In this document: positions 47,051-59,010 of the stretch, in pieces
Layout: each line of letters opens with the position of its first letter
Position numbering within the stretch: the stretch's first letter is position 1
Source: Trichomonas vaginalis G3
Lineage: Eukaryota > Parabasalia > Trichomonadida > Trichomonadidae
DNA: 64,000 nt
Assembly: GCF_026262505.1 (NCBI RefSeq)
Contig: NC_067208.1
Coordinates: 15,571,962-15,635,961 of the forward strand
Reading direction: 5' to 3'
Notes under the pieces: model-generated
Databases searched by the model: none
The model's input: the letters and a program-made list of their open reading frames with translations, nothing else
Told to the model about the DNA's origin: nothing
Made by a program: the position numbers and the translations under genes

Positions 47051-48005
47051 ATGACGAATCCAAACAAGGACCCTATGTTTCTAAGGCAACAAAAAAGCAC
47101 TCATGATAAAAATCTTTAGTTCAACAACAAATGCTTGGTTTATGGATATCTTGGAAAACATTCCGAGAGTTAGAACAGATGGACCACCATACTGGCTAAT
47201 ATTTGTCGTCAAACACAAGATACTGTGAAGCCATACCATTACAGTCCAAAGCTATTTTAGATATCTTAGCAGCTTTGACAATATTCGTTGACAAATACCA
47301 TCCAAACAAACTGACATCTGACTGTGAAAGTTCTTTCAAATCAGATGATGTAAAAAACTATCTGCGTTCAAAAAATGTAAACCAATATTTCATTGTCGAC
47401 CAAAACCATTCTGCTCTTGGTGTCATTGACGGTTGTATAAAAAATGTTAAGAGACTTAAACCAACCACAAGGTGGTGAAGCAAATGAAATGTCATATGAC
47501 GACAAATATAGACACTTCTCCCAGGCAAAGATGAGACAAGTTTAAATATTTACAATAGCCGTAAACAAAAAGGTTTGGGAAACCACTCCCCGAGAAAATG
47601 AAAACAACCCTGACTTAGAGAAAGACTATATATTTAATAATTTAGTCAAAAGAGACAAACAAGAAAGAATGCCGGGCTTCAAACTTCAGAAAGGTGACAA
47701 AGTAAAAATAGAAATACCTAAACGCGACCCATATGAAAATACTATTGACTATGACAACAATGGGAACCCGACAGGTACTCACATTCGTGTTCGTAAAAAT
47801 AGAAGAAAGTATACAAGGAGAATATTATGAAGTTTTTAGGCAAACATGGCAAAATGTACACACTGCAAGCAGAAGATAAAACTACTATTGTCAGACCTCG
47901 TTTCAAACTTGTCAAAGTTCAAGGTGGTATACTTTCAAAGACAGTTCCTAACAATATAAGACAACTCCTGACGAATATGCTAAAGAAGTTGAAAATGACG
48001 ACTAA
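47051..48005 (+). pseudogene. RVE integrase, broken copy
   Basis: Copy of 25004-25963 with the same core motifs (KLTSDCESSFKSDD, HSALGVIDGC). A few breaks. Confidence 0.8.
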
Positions 48006-49390
48006 GCAATTCTATACCATGCGTAAACTGTCATGTAAGGTGGCATGTATTCTTTACTTTGTCCCGTTGTTTGCGTATATCCTGAAACGCGATGTGTATG
48101 GTTTCCACTCCCTGAGTGTTACCCCAGAAACAATTTATAGCAAACTGAACGTTGTCTTTAACATCATATCCTTTTACCTTTTGTCATTGCCGACCAATCC
48201 CAAATTTATGCTTATGCCAACCTGCTTGAGATGTACTTAAATCTATGTAGTGACTATGTGCAGGTAAATTTTCCTTGAAATCGTTTTACTTCCACCTGTT
48301 CCTTTGAAGAGTTTGCACAATACAAAAACCTGTCGACTATTTGAGTCCAAGTTCCAAAACCCAGAACTGTTTCTGGTCTGGTAGAGTTCATTGACGTATA
48401 AATAGAACCTATAGGATATAATGTTTGAAGCATTTCTGTCTTTAATGTTTGAAGCTCTGTTTTGTCTGCTTTCTTGTCATTAAATCTTGAGCAGTGAATT
48501 TAATATTATGTTCATCCTTCATGAATAAACATCTTTACATCTAATGTTTTTCATCGTCGTTATGTCGTCATCCGATGTTAAACCTTGTGGAAAGTAGGAG
48601 GTTTACAATATATTGCATCCCACCAGTTTCTTCAACCGTTCCTTCAATACTTTCTATAGCAACAGTTGTAAAACTTGTATGTGTATGGTTCTTGTCTGCT
48701 TTCTTTTCAAGGCTAACGTTTAAGTCTGTTATTTCAGATATAGAATGTGTATGTCCAACGGCACTTTTCCTGTTTAAGGTTTTCTGTAATTTGTTTATTT
48801 CAGATATAGAATGTGTATGTCCAACGGCACTTTTCCTGTTTAAGGTTCTTGTAAGTTTGTAATATTTGCAATGGTATGTGTATGTCCAACGGCACTTTTC
48901 CTGTTTAAGGTTTCTTGTAAGTCTGTTATTTCAGATATAGAATGTGTATGAGTCTTTTTAGAATATTCGTTTTCAGCTCTTGTCATTCACTTGACATTTA
49001 TTTGTCAACATATGTTTTGTCTGCTAGTTCAGGATGAGTATGTTCTTTTGTTGCATAAGCATTGTTAGCTCTTTCTTCTTCTTTTGCTATTGCATCGTCT
49101 ACATATTCTTTGTCAGCTTTGTTGTCAACATCTGCTTTCAAAAGAAGTTCATTTATAGGTTTCTCGTTTAAAGTTCCTTTTGTTGGATTTATACAGACAG
49201 TATGGTTCTTATTGTCTTGAAACAGAAACTCATCTGTCATTGGGTTTAATGTCAGTTTTAAGTTTCCTTCTTTCAATGACTCAGATATCTTAGAATAGTT
49301 TGAAAAGTTTGTTGTGTTCTTATTTAGAGCTTGCATAATGAGTTGTCGGTTGTGTTGTATTTCTCTTATGGAAGCAATATCTTTCGACAT
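48002..49390 (-). pseudogene. Fibre protein with variant shaft, broken copy
   Basis: The N-terminal 130 residues (MSKDIASIREIQHN...) and the collar tip match copy B. The middle (about 48700-48960) instead holds three to four tandem units of about 60-80 bases coding a variant HTH-ISEI motif. A few breaks. Copy-number change of shaft units suggests receptor-related variation. Confidence 0.7.
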
Positions 49391-49408
49391 TTTTATTCTA
49401 GATAAAAT

Positions 49409-50254
49409 ATGCTTCCAATAGAAAAAGAAAATTCAAGAGTTGCTACAACTAAACCATTAGATGAACTTTTTACAATGTCGGTCAAAAGTTTGAGACAGAG
49501 ACCGTAAAGCATGAAGGCTTTCGTTTTGACTACCCATTAAGAGGCTAAGAGACCCATCTGTCACAAAAGCTATTGGCTTTCGTAGAATGAAGTTTGTGTC
49601 TGTAGAAGATAAAAGTTTTCCATTTATTGTAAGGTTTCATATAGATTATATATCTGAAGGGAAACGAAAAATGTGGGGAAGAAATTGAGCTAATACAAGT
49701 TGACCTTTCATCTTCTCTACAGACTGCGTTAAAAAATATAGAAGATAAAATAAATTCATGTTATGCAAAATATGCTGATGAATATGCAAATACCGAGAGC
49801 ACACTTTATGTGAGAATTGTATTAGACAAACAAAATTCACAAGTGTCATTTCAAATCTACGAAGACAATCCAAAGAAAGACGAACAAATATATACAGAAT
49901 TCACTGCAATGTCATGGTATTATTTGCAAAGAATGTTAAATCAGAAAGTCAAACTTCCTTTAGCAAATATTTACAGTCGATATGCAAGAGATGAACATAT
50001 TTATTTAAAGATGTTTTCGACCCAGCTGCTATTATTGTTCATGCTTCATTTCTGGCGCTCAAAACTCTTTCTTATGCTTGGCAAATGACTTTTACGAAAA
50101 ACCTACAAAGTTATATGAACCACCAAGTGGAAGTATTTCAGACTTTCAAGTATGGTTTACTACAGATGGAAGAAAAAGAATAATTCCATTATACCATGCG
50201 TTTTACTTAGAACTTAGTTTCATATACAACTACTATCGAACGGTAAAAATATAA
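49409..50254 (+). pseudogene. Candidate minor capsid protein 2, broken copy
   Basis: Copy of 22732-23580; the C-terminal strand motif is present. The 18-bp spacer from the fibre gene (49391-49408) is conserved exactly. A few breaks. Confidence 0.6.
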
Positions 50255-50258
50255 TTTT

Positions 50259-50500
50259 TTAATACGGTTGAGGTGTTGGATTTGGTTGCCAACTAGACTG
50301 TGGTGCAGGTTCAGGCTGTTGTATAACAGGAGCTTGTTCTTCTGGTTCAGGGTCTTTAGGTATAATACCAACAAACTGACCTACTTTTTACCAATATTTT
50401 TGACTCCGTTCCAAATTCCTCTTCCTACGGTTTTTATTCCATTCCATATACCTCTTCCAACATTTCGAAAGAAGTTTCCTATCTTACTGAAGAAACCCAT
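50259..50500 (-). pseudogene. Amphipathic Gly-rich protein, broken copy
   Basis: Copy of 22485-22727 with about one break or more. Confidence 0.55.
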
Positions 50501-50518
50501 TTTACTATATGTAAAAAT

Positions 50519-50879
50519 CTAATGTCCGCCTAGTCTCTTACGTTCCTGTTGAGTTCCATACATTCTTTAACTGGAGCTCATACATTCTGTTTCTCCTCTG
50601 GTAGAAAACATATTCTGGGTCAACTCCTGTGTTCGCGTCATCTGCATAAAGTTGTTTATATCCCACTTCAGGGTTTGTATAAAACTCTTTCCATCTCATA
50701 TTTGCATACCATGGTGGCAAACCTAACGCAGCGTCATTTGACATGGCAGTTTGCATTTGTACATCTGTTGGCACTTGACCATAGTTTGCCATTGCAGTTT
50801 GTATTCTAACTTCATTTGGAATATTCTCTGGGTTTGGTTGTCCAGGTTGCTGTGCATTCGCTAAGTTCTGTGCGTCCAT
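50519..50879 (-). pseudogene. Unknown 120-aa element protein, copy D
   Basis: Copy of 22104-22466, nearly identical over the first 105 residues; broken near the end. Confidence 0.6.
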
Positions 50880-50902
50880 TTAATATTAGATAAAAATATC
50901 TC

Positions 50903-51034
50903 TTACGAGTACATATGCTGAACATTTGCAGGCATTGGTTCATCTTCATATTCTCTGTACTTTTCTGCCACGTCAAAGAAATAAATGACACAATGGAAAA
51001 AACCTAAAACAAGTAGTCCTATTTCAAACCACAT
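50903..51034 (-). CDS. 43-aa membrane microprotein, copy D
   Basis: Same length as 21949-22080. Only about two conservative residue changes, in a region where flanking genes have breaks. Overlaps the methylase 3' end. Confidence 0.7.
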   Translation of the reverse strand: MWFEIGLLVLGFFHCVIYFFDVAEKYREYEDEPMPANVQHMYS

Positions 51035-51834
51035 TTACTTACTAATAAAATTTCTTTGTTATGACACTTTCCCAGTTTATAGGACCTCTCTCATATTCTA
51101 TCTTGTCATATATAAACTCATAGTCATGTATGTCCTCTAACCATCTCATAACGGTTTCCAAACCACTTTTATCGGATGTAAAGTAAAAGCATGGATGGTT
51201 ATGTATAACGTCTAAAGTTTCTAAAGAGTCTCTCAAAGTCCAGTCTACTTGGTATTGAAAATCCCATGTGTTATAGAACGGCGGGTCCACTATAAAGAAA
51301 ACATTTCCTTGTCTTTATATTTTTCATACAAATCTGTCCAATGACATCTCACAAACTCTATACCCTCAATATATTTTTCTATGTTCTGTTTGAAAACATT
51401 TGTATAGTTAAGATATAAAACTTTTGACATAAGTGTTTCAATGTCATGAACTCTTATAGAACCACTATATAATAGTCTAGCAGATATACTATCCCAGTCT
51501 ATATATTCTGCTTTTTTCAAAACCTCTCTCACAATATTTTTCTTATCTAATGGTATACGTTCCATCTTACCTATAGGTATCTTTTCTTTTAACTCTTTCA
51601 ATATGTTGTTTGTGTCTGGAATATGTTTGAGACGGTCCATATAGTTGTCGAAGTCATTGCATATAATCTTTGAGTCTGGGAATATTATATGACATAAATG
51701 GGATATATAGAAACTTCCACCGAACAAATCTACAAATGTTAGACCATTCGGTAGTTTCTTAAGTTTCTCAATATAATATCTTTACATCTACTCTTATTTC
51801 CAAAGAACGGTAACGGTGGTTTTGTAAAATTCAT
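51019..51834 (-). pseudogene. dam: DNA adenine methyltransferase, broken copy
   Basis: Copy of 21146-21964; the motif I and DPPF regions are both readable. A few breaks. Confidence 0.8.
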
Positions 51835-51966
51835 TTATATATATATAAAAATGTTTTTTACCTGAAAAGTGACAGAAAAGTGACAAAACATGAAAACATA
51901 TATAATTTGTGAAAAGCTCCTGGAAGACCGTAATATAAAGAACTTCATTTATAATAATCATCTTCA

Positions 51967-52028
51967 GGGCTAGAAGGCACGAAGTGCCTGGAAGCCCACT
52001 ACCTTTTTTTTTTTTTTTTTTTTTTTTT
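51967..52028. repeat. Right terminal repeat of copy D
   Basis: GGGCTAGAAGGCACGAAG...GGAAGCCCACTACC followed by 25 T (52004-52028). A degenerate second motif (GGAAGACC-like) lies about 75 bases inward, as in the doubled end of copy A. Confidence 0.8.
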
Positions 52029-52101
52029 ATTTGTATGTGATATTAAGAAAGTAGATTAAAGAACTATGTAACATCAGTTAAATTTTTCATAAAAAGTGAC
52101 A

Positions 52102-53070
52102 ATGACTCAAGAAAATCCTCCTCCAGCTGAACCAGATACAATAGAACTAATTGATCCAGTAAGTTTCTCTATTACTGGTTCCCAATATGAACTTTTTATT
52201 TCTCGATTTGATTCTTTGAATCTTGAAGAAATAAAAATCGAATATGATGAAAAAGGAATATACGTTGGATGCGATACATGCCCATTTTCATTCATATGTG
52301 GATTATTTAAACCAGATTTACACATAGATCAAGTCGAATCTTCTCAAAATGAAAAACAATTAATATCAAGCTAAATTCAAAGAAGAATTGCAAAGGTTGG
52401 ATATACTTGATGCCAAACCATGGAAAGATCATACACCAGATCTTTTCACAATTGCAAGAGACGATTTTCCTGATCTTGACACAGCAAGGAAACTATCAAA
52501 AATCATTATCGAATCAAGATGGATCTCACCAATCTTAGATCTTGTCACATTTCATATCAAACTTTTACCATTATACGATTATTCGTCCCAGCAATGGAAT
52601 TAATCGTTGCAAATACACACAAAAAACCAAAATTACTATTGGCATACATGTACTACAAAATGAACATCAATGGCGATATAATTATAGTTTATTGCAGATC
52701 AGCTAAAAATTCTAATATAATAGCCTCCAATTTACTAGGAATTTGCTTGTCGCCTCTTTCTACAATTAAATGCCATAAGAATCTCATTGCTTCTATTGGT
52801 TATTTGAAAACTTCAATTATTCATCCAGATCAAATAGCAGGAGAAGATGCAATTTACGAATTTTGTATGCTACTTTACAACGGACTCGGAATGAAGAAAG
52901 ATAAAGAACTCGCACAGAAAATTTACAATAATCGTCTTCAAAATTACCAAAGAAAGCTTATAAGGTGTTCAACCAATGCTTTTAGTGCAGCATTATCTAT
53001 TTTGGGATACACAACGTTAATTACTGCTGGATTATTCGCTTTTTGTTATATTTTCGACGAAAAACCATAA
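52102..53070 (+). pseudogene. Host Sel1-like, tail-anchored protein gene, broken
   Basis: The ATG at 52102 lies 13 bases after the A of TCATA (52087-52091), a TCAYW initiator. The coding signal runs in one frame to 52374, in the next frame from about 52364 to 52603, and back in the first frame to 53070, so about two frameshifts or read errors. The last part has EDAIYEFCMLLYNGLGMKKD followed by KELAQKIY, close to a Sel1 repeat, and ends in a membrane span (FSAALSILGYTTLITAGLFA) with a short tail. The product, if made, would be a tail-anchored helical-repeat adaptor. The Sel1 call is tentative. Confidence 0.5.
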
Positions 53071-53529
53071 TTATACGAGCTTACTACGAAAATTGACAAA
53101 GTATATACTATAGCTATCTGTTTGATCATAATAAACTTTTTAATTAAATTTTCAAATAATTTTTCATATTTTTTTAAATAAAAGTTTCGATTTAGAAGCC
53201 CTTATATTTTGTAAAGTGGATTCTGTTGCATATAAATGCTCAATGATCATCAGAATTTAACATTTATGAGCATTTTATATACATATTTTGATTAAGGACT
53301 GCAGTTGTGGAGATCGGGTATTCTAATGACCCACATGTAGTGCGTGTATAATTGAATTCAGTTCAAAAAAATTTTAATATTTCAAATAAAAAACAAAATT
53401 TATACGGAAATTATTATTGAATTTATGCGATCATTTAAAATTCCAAGTATTTTTATCAAATTAGAATAAATTTTACACCCCAAAATAAAAATCCCATACC
53501 CCAAAAATAAACAATTTTTTTTTCAAAGA
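53071..53529. other. Host intergenic region
   Basis: About 460 AT-rich bases between the two host genes. No RNA gene, repeat or element edge was seen. Confidence 0.5.
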
Positions 53530-54801
53530 ATGAAAGCGCATTCGCCACAGGATGAAGTATATGGACCACTTAGCATTCCAGCCTATTGCTGGCCCATTAT
53601 AGATACTCCTGAATTCCAGAGAATGCGTCATATTCCTCAATTAGGAACAACATCGTGGATTTATCCAGCTGCAACACACTCTCGCTTCGAACATTCATTG
53701 GGTGTTGCACACCTAGCTCAACAGTTCATGACACATCTTAAAATAAACCAACCAGAGTTAAATATTAAAGAAGAATGGGAGCATGCAGTCGTTATTGCAG
53801 GTTTATGCCATGATATCGGTCACGGACCATGGAGTCACTGCTTTGAAGCTGTTGCTCATTTATTTGACCCAACTTGGGATCATGAAGATAATTCTGTTCG
53901 TATTTTAGAAAATATGATCGACAAATACAAACTTCCTCTTCCCAGATACATCTACGAGGCAGCCTGCAACTTTATTCGAGGCGAGCCTTACGAAAACTTC
54001 CCAGTTTGGACTTCCCAAATTATTGCGAACCATGTTACAGATATTGACCTCGACAAGCTCGACTATCTCGCCCGCGATATGAACAGAACATTCCTTTCAG
54101 CCAGATCTGATACAGAAAGGCTCATTTTCAACTGTAGAATAACTCAAGGCGAATTAACCTACAGAAAATCAGAAACGACCACAATCGAAAGGATGTTCTT
54201 TAACAGAATCGATATGCACAGGCGCGTCTACCAGCATCGAGTAAATCAAGCTCTTTCTCTTATGATTACGGATATGCTCAAGGAAGCGGAACCGCACTTG
54301 GGAATATCAACGTCACTCAATGACCCGAACGAATTCATCAAATTCGATTGCAGACTCTTATATCTCATAGAACGAGGAAACTGCGGCAAAGAAGCTCAGA
54401 AAATAGCCAACGACATTATTACTCGAAAATTCTACAAATGCATTGGTGAAATTAAAGTTCATCCAACAAATAAGGATGGAATTCAATATTCCCAACGCCC
54501 GTCAAATTCTATCGAAGAAGACATCGCAGAATACTCTAACGGAGCGGTAAAGGCTGAATCGCTTCGCGTTTGCAAGCTGAACTTCAGATACGGCTTGGAT
54601 AATGAACATCCACTTCTTAAGGTCGGATTTTATACAAATGACAGTAATAACATGATTAAACTTGATAAGAGCGAAATCAGCTGCATTATTCCAGCTTATT
54701 TCAAAGAAACTGCTATGATGGCGTTTGTTACTGATCCTTCCCTCATAGGTGTGGCCAAGAAGGCCTTCGAAGCATTGAAAGATGCAAAAGGCCTTGTTTA
54801 A
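53530..54801 (+). CDS. SAMHD1-like HD-domain hydrolase (423 aa)
   Basis: It matches the HD core of SAMHD1-type dNTP triphosphohydrolases. RFEHSLGVAHLA has H55; GLCHDIGHGPWSH has H94-D95, H98 and H103; WDHEDNS has H118; DIDLDKLDYLARD has D175. The 39-residue spacing from H55 to H94 equals that of the human enzyme. There is no SAM domain. Family members cut dNTPs to deoxynucleosides and triphosphate, lowering nucleotide pools. The C-terminal half (about 250-423) is more diverged. The stop is TAAA, the Trichomonas poly(A) signal. Host gene, complete. Substrate not proven. Confidence 0.85.
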   Translation: MKAHSPQDEVYGPLSIPAYCWPIIDTPEFQRMRHIPQLGTTSWIYPAATHSRFEHSLGVAHLAQQFMTHLKINQPELNIKEEWEHAVVIAGLCHDIGHGPWSHCFEAVAHLFDPTWDHEDNSVRILENMIDKYKLPLPRYIYEAACNFIRGEPYENFPVWTSQIIANHVTDIDLDKLDYLARDMNRTFLSARSDTERLIFNCRITQGELTYRKSETTTIERMFFNRIDMHRRVYQHRVNQALSLMITDMLKEAEPHLGISTSLNDPNEFIKFDCRLLYLIERGNCGKEAQKIANDIITRKFYKCIGEIKVHPTNKDGIQYSQRPSNSIEEDIAEYSNGAVKAESLRVCKLNFRYGLDNEHPLLKVGFYTNDSNNMIKLDKSEISCIIPAYFKETAMMAFVTDPSLIGVAKKAFEALKDAKGLV

Positions 54802-55226
54802 AATCGAAATAAACTATAATTTTTGTATTTTCAAAAAAACACATGATTTTTATATCAAATTTGAATAATGTATCGTTATCATATTGATCTTTTTCTACTC
54901 TTTCTTAAAATCACCTCAGAATATTTTTCAAAATCAATTTTATTATAAAATTATGGCTTCGAATCTCTAATTACGGATTACGCTGAAGATGGTAATGTTA
55001 CCATAAACAATTCACATCACATTCTTCCCAAAGTTTTCAAGTAGTAGGATATGATGGGTTTTGTGACTTTTTTTGTAAACGTAAGAATTCATACAATATC
55101 GAGCGATTTTGTATCATTTTTTTTAACATATGAAGTAAAAAATGTATGATTCTTACGGTTTTTATTCTTACGTTTTTGAATAAATCAAGATTTAAAAAAT
55201 TTTCAAAATTGTAAGACATTTACACT

Positions 55227-55227
<1 letters not shown>
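54802..55227. other. Host intergenic region before copy C
   Basis: AT-rich, without a credible gene. It contains the inverted-repeat unit at 55077-55175. A 25-30 codon open stretch ending near 55044 is too short to call. Confidence 0.5.
55077..55175. repeat. 99-bp inverted-repeat unit, MITE-like
   Basis: AAACGTAAGAAT (55077-55088) and ATTCTTACGTTT (55164-55175) are perfect 12-bp inverted repeats. A second partial arm (GTATGATTCTTACG, about 55144-55157) pairs with the same left arm. Non-coding. Confidence 0.5.
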
Positions 55228-55260
<33 letters not shown>

Positions 55261-55310
55261 TAGTGGGGCTTCCAGGCACTTCGTGCCTTCTAGCCCTGAA
55301 GATGTTTAGT
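55228..55310. repeat. Left terminal repeat of copy C
   Basis: 31 A (55228-55258), then GGTAGTGGGGCTTCCAGG, hairpin CACTTCGTG, CCTTCTAGCCCTGAAGATG and TTTAGTATAA. It matches the outer copy of the doubled end of A (reversed) for about 50 bases. Confidence 0.85.
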
Positions 55311-55338
55311 ATAATTGGAGTTTTTATTCGGAAAATTG

Positions 55339-56367
55339 TTAGTCTTCGGGTGTGAATTCGGAGGACTCTTCTTGGATTGAGTCTTGTGGTTCATCTTCTT
55401 GAGTAGAGTCTTCTTCTTCAACATCAAAGTCATCTGGTGTATCGAACTGAATGTATGAAAGCCAAATGTTGTATGTGTTTTCCAATTGGCTTTCAAACTT
55501 GAGATACATTCCATGCATGAGTGTTATTTCAGTTTCAACGTAGAGTTGCTGACGTGGCTTGAAGACATGCATGAGAATTGGTCCTCCAAATTCGTCCTTG
55601 AAAAATTGCAGTAGCAAACATAAACTGAGATAGAGTCTCCTTCTTCAATGTCTTCTGCTTGGTTAACGAAATGAATAGCAATTTTGCGTACTTGAATTGT
55701 GTTGTTGTCTGAGTAAAATAATGGTTTGAACTTGGGGTTGAGTGAGCTAAGACATTGCCATTTGCTGTTTCTTGTCCGTACTCACGTTCTTCTTCGTCAT
55801 CCTGATATCCATAACTCTTTAATTTGAATTCGACCCAAAACTGTTCGACTTTTTTTGCAGCTTTGGGTGGAAGACTTTCAATAAGCTGACATATAGTTCT
55901 GTCAACCATTATCTTTGTTATTGTTGGAAAATAGTTGACAATTGTGTCACCTAATTCGAATGGGTCAGGTGTTTCTTTTTGTAGTTTGGTAAAGTCTGCA
56001 AGAACTTTGTTGAGTTGTTCACAATATTCTTTGTTAAAAGTTGCAGGAACTCTTTCTTCTGGCTTTGAATTGAAGTATTCTTCAGACAATCTGAGTAGTA
56101 TTTTGCGTAGTTCAGCGTTGCTGTGGTTCTTTGTAATACGGAGCTCGTTTGGTATTGTTTTTGGTAGTGAAAGTGGCTTTGGATTGAGCGAATTGCAGTT
56201 GAATTTGCTGTTCTGCTTGGAGAATGTGTAGATGCTGCAGTTTGATATTGAGGCTCTAAACCTGTGGGTGCTGAAAGTTTGCAAGCAATTTCTTCAGGTG
56301 AATTTGGAGCGAACACGCTAGCGAATGCCATTAGACAAAAATAAACTGTTTTTTTCGGACTACTCAT
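55339..56367 (-). pseudogene. Unknown element gene next to terminus, broken
   Basis: It starts MSSPKKTVYFCLMAFASVFA, possibly a signal or membrane segment. The middle part is helical (NAELRKILLRLSEEYFNSKP, ITKIMVDRTICQLIESLPPK) and the C-terminal part is acidic (DDFDVEEEDSTQEDEPQD). Absent from the same place in copy A. A few breaks; function unknown. Confidence 0.5.
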
Positions 56368-56800
56368 AGAAAAGTTTAAAATAAACCGTTTTCGTCAACG
56401 GTAACCCCCTCTATTTTTTTATTTTATTTAATAGTTACCGTTGGAAACCGTTCCATCTCAAATATTGAATGAACTATAAACGTTTTTTGTTTTCTATATA
56501 TACTTTTTTGTCCAACGGTAAAACTTTTTACACAACGGTTTTTGAGAGTCGTCGCTTGACTTTTTTGTAGAGCACTCAAAATAGTATAACTTTGTCCGGA
56601 CAAGTAAGGGTCTATCGTCGCTACAGGAAAAGTTACAGGCGTTCCAAGGAAGTATACTTTGAGAAGCCTTTTCCCCTTATAGAATGAGATAGGACGGTTA
56701 TTTTACAAAACTGACAACACTTTGACCGAGTAGTTTTTTGTGCTGAACAAAAAGTGTCATATAAACATCTGTCAAAAACCGCTTTTTAACTTCACTTAAA
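56368..56800. other. Gene-free region of copy C
   Basis: The right part matches 16740-16985 reversed. The left part has AACGGTAAC and GTTACCGTT (about 56397-56445), a 9-bp inverted pair, repeated loosely downstream as AACGGT. No coding signal. Confidence 0.5.
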
Positions 56801-58901
56801 ATGCCACGTAAGCTACGTAAGAATATACGTAAGAGGAAGAGAGCATTGAAACATCCAATAGTAAAACTGACACCACAACAACAGTTGCAACAACAAATTG
56901 AATGACCCCACTATGTTGCAACAAATGTCAAGCAATCCTATGCTTTTAAACCGAGTTATTGGTGCACAGAGTGGAGGTTTAAGAGCGGCACTTTTAGCGA
57001 AAATGGCAGGCTATGGTGGAGCTGCAGACGGAACAGCTATAACCCTCAAAGTCAAATGAATTTGAGTTCACTCAAAAATCAAATAACAGATGTCAAAAAG
57101 TCAAACATAGACATACAGAAGCAAATAAGTGAAAACGAAAAGAAACTAGAATATGACAGACACACAAAGAAACTCAATGAGTTAAACGTAGAGAAAAAGA
57201 AGAAAGAAGAACAACTGAAAGAACTAAGTACAGAGGAATATGCGAAAAAAGTGTCAGAAAAAGCAGCAGAAGTAGCAAAAATGGAACAAGATGTTTAAAT
57301 TTGAAAAACCATACTACTCAATATAAAGTACTGAAAGATGAAGAGATAAAACAAAAAGCCCTGAAGACATATATGGATAGCGATGAGTATAAAAAAGAAG
57401 TTGAAGCAAATGTAAAGGCAGAAAAACTTTTACAGTTGCAAAACCAAACCGTACAGTATGAAAACTTAGCACAAGAAAGTAAAAATAACGACGCAGCCAT
57501 GCAAAAGGCAATGAAAAGCGCAGAATATATAAAAGCTAACAATGACTGGTTAGATGCCCAAGCCAACGCTAAAGCAGCCCAACTTATAGGGTCAATAAGG
57601 ACAAAAATACAAGCGGATGAAGACAGTTCAAATGAAGCTTTAACAAATGCTGACTTTAAGAACGCCTTCGAAGCTCTTCATAGTAAGGTGAAACAAGTGA
57701 ACGACTTCTCATCTGGAAAGAAACTGAAGTCTGAAGGTTTCGACAAAGAGTTAAGAAGTAGCACAAAATATGACGAAAATAACAGATGCAGCAACGAGAC
57801 AGGCAGTTCAAAGTGCCTATGACGCCGTTAGAGCAACTGTTGTGGAAAGTCAAGAAAAAGAGTTACAACAGACCAAAACAGACCTAGTAAATGCTTTCTT
57901 AAAAACGAAAAGTCAGGTAGGACATTACGCTGCAGATGGAACATATGTGCCAGCTGGTGGAACTTATATACCACCAAACCCTCCAAGAGAAGCACCTGCA
58001 CCAGGACTACCTAAACATTTACATCGTCACATGGACACAGACACAGGCATGCACCAAAACCAACACAACAACCAACACAACAACCAACACAACAACCAGC
58101 ACAACAACACACAACCAGCAACAACCAACAGTTCAAAACCCTGCACACAACAACCACAAACAGAGCAAGGACATAAAAGAAGTAGAGAACAAGGAAACCA
58201 AGAATTCTTAAAAATGCTTAAAGAAGAGTGTGGTTTCCCAGATACTGTTGACTTTAGTGACAGATATAAAGAAGCTATTGAAAGTTCAAGGATGGAAATA
58301 CTGACCCGAACCTATTTAGCTTTATGGCTCAGCACCAAAACGGATATAATCTCAAACCTGGAAAATACAAGCTCGCTAAGGGATATGATTTAATAGCATA
58401 TCATCCAAATGACATGGATGAATTTACTCCGAGATATTTGATGTCAGAGCTAAATGACAATTCAACTTTCGTCATGAAACGCGTAAAAAATAGAGACGGA
58501 ACGAAAGAACAAAAGCTTATGAATGCGGATGACGTAGATAGGGAAATTGTTAAAACGGTCTCGGAATATATGAAATGCCAGCAGATGAGGTACAAGAAAC
58601 TCCACAGGAAGAAGTTCAGATACAACCAGACATGGAAGAAATAGTTCAGCAACAACAGCTAGAAGAGCCTGAAGGAAACGAACAAGTCACTCCTTTGGAA
58701 ACTAACTTCACAGAACTAGATGAAGATTTGGAACAGCCGAAAAATCTTGACCCTCAACAAGAGTATGCGGAGAATATGGAATATTTCCAAGAGTCTAAAA
58801 AAAATTCGGCTGACATAGTAGAAGAATATCGAAAAATGTTTGCCGACATACAAAAGACTCCAACACAGATGAAAATATTCAGCATAGAATGGAAGAACTG
58901 A
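56801..58901 (+). pseudogene. Long coiled-coil protein, broken copy
   Basis: Copy of 14624-16732. Coiled-coil part near 57050-57760; the Gln-rich repeat region (about 58050-58160) is reshaped into Asn/Gln/His/Thr repeats. About six breaks. Confidence 0.7.
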
Positions 58902-59010
58902 AAAAAATGTACACAAATACAACAACCCTTTTTACTTACGAGCATTTAACGTTCAATCTTCGGATGAACTCGGTGAAAAAAAAGGTTAAATTTCAAGAAA
59001 ACATATAGAA

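Larger units (their letters stand above)
46725..52028. mobile_element. Maverick/Polinton copy D, methylase end
   Basis: Reverse-oriented counterpart of 21023-26350: 133-aa protein, integrase, fibre, minor capsid 2, amphipathic protein, 120-aa protein, microprotein, methylase, terminal repeat with poly(T). Broken, about ten breaks. The fibre differs from copy B in its shaft. Young by similarity. Confidence 0.85.
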
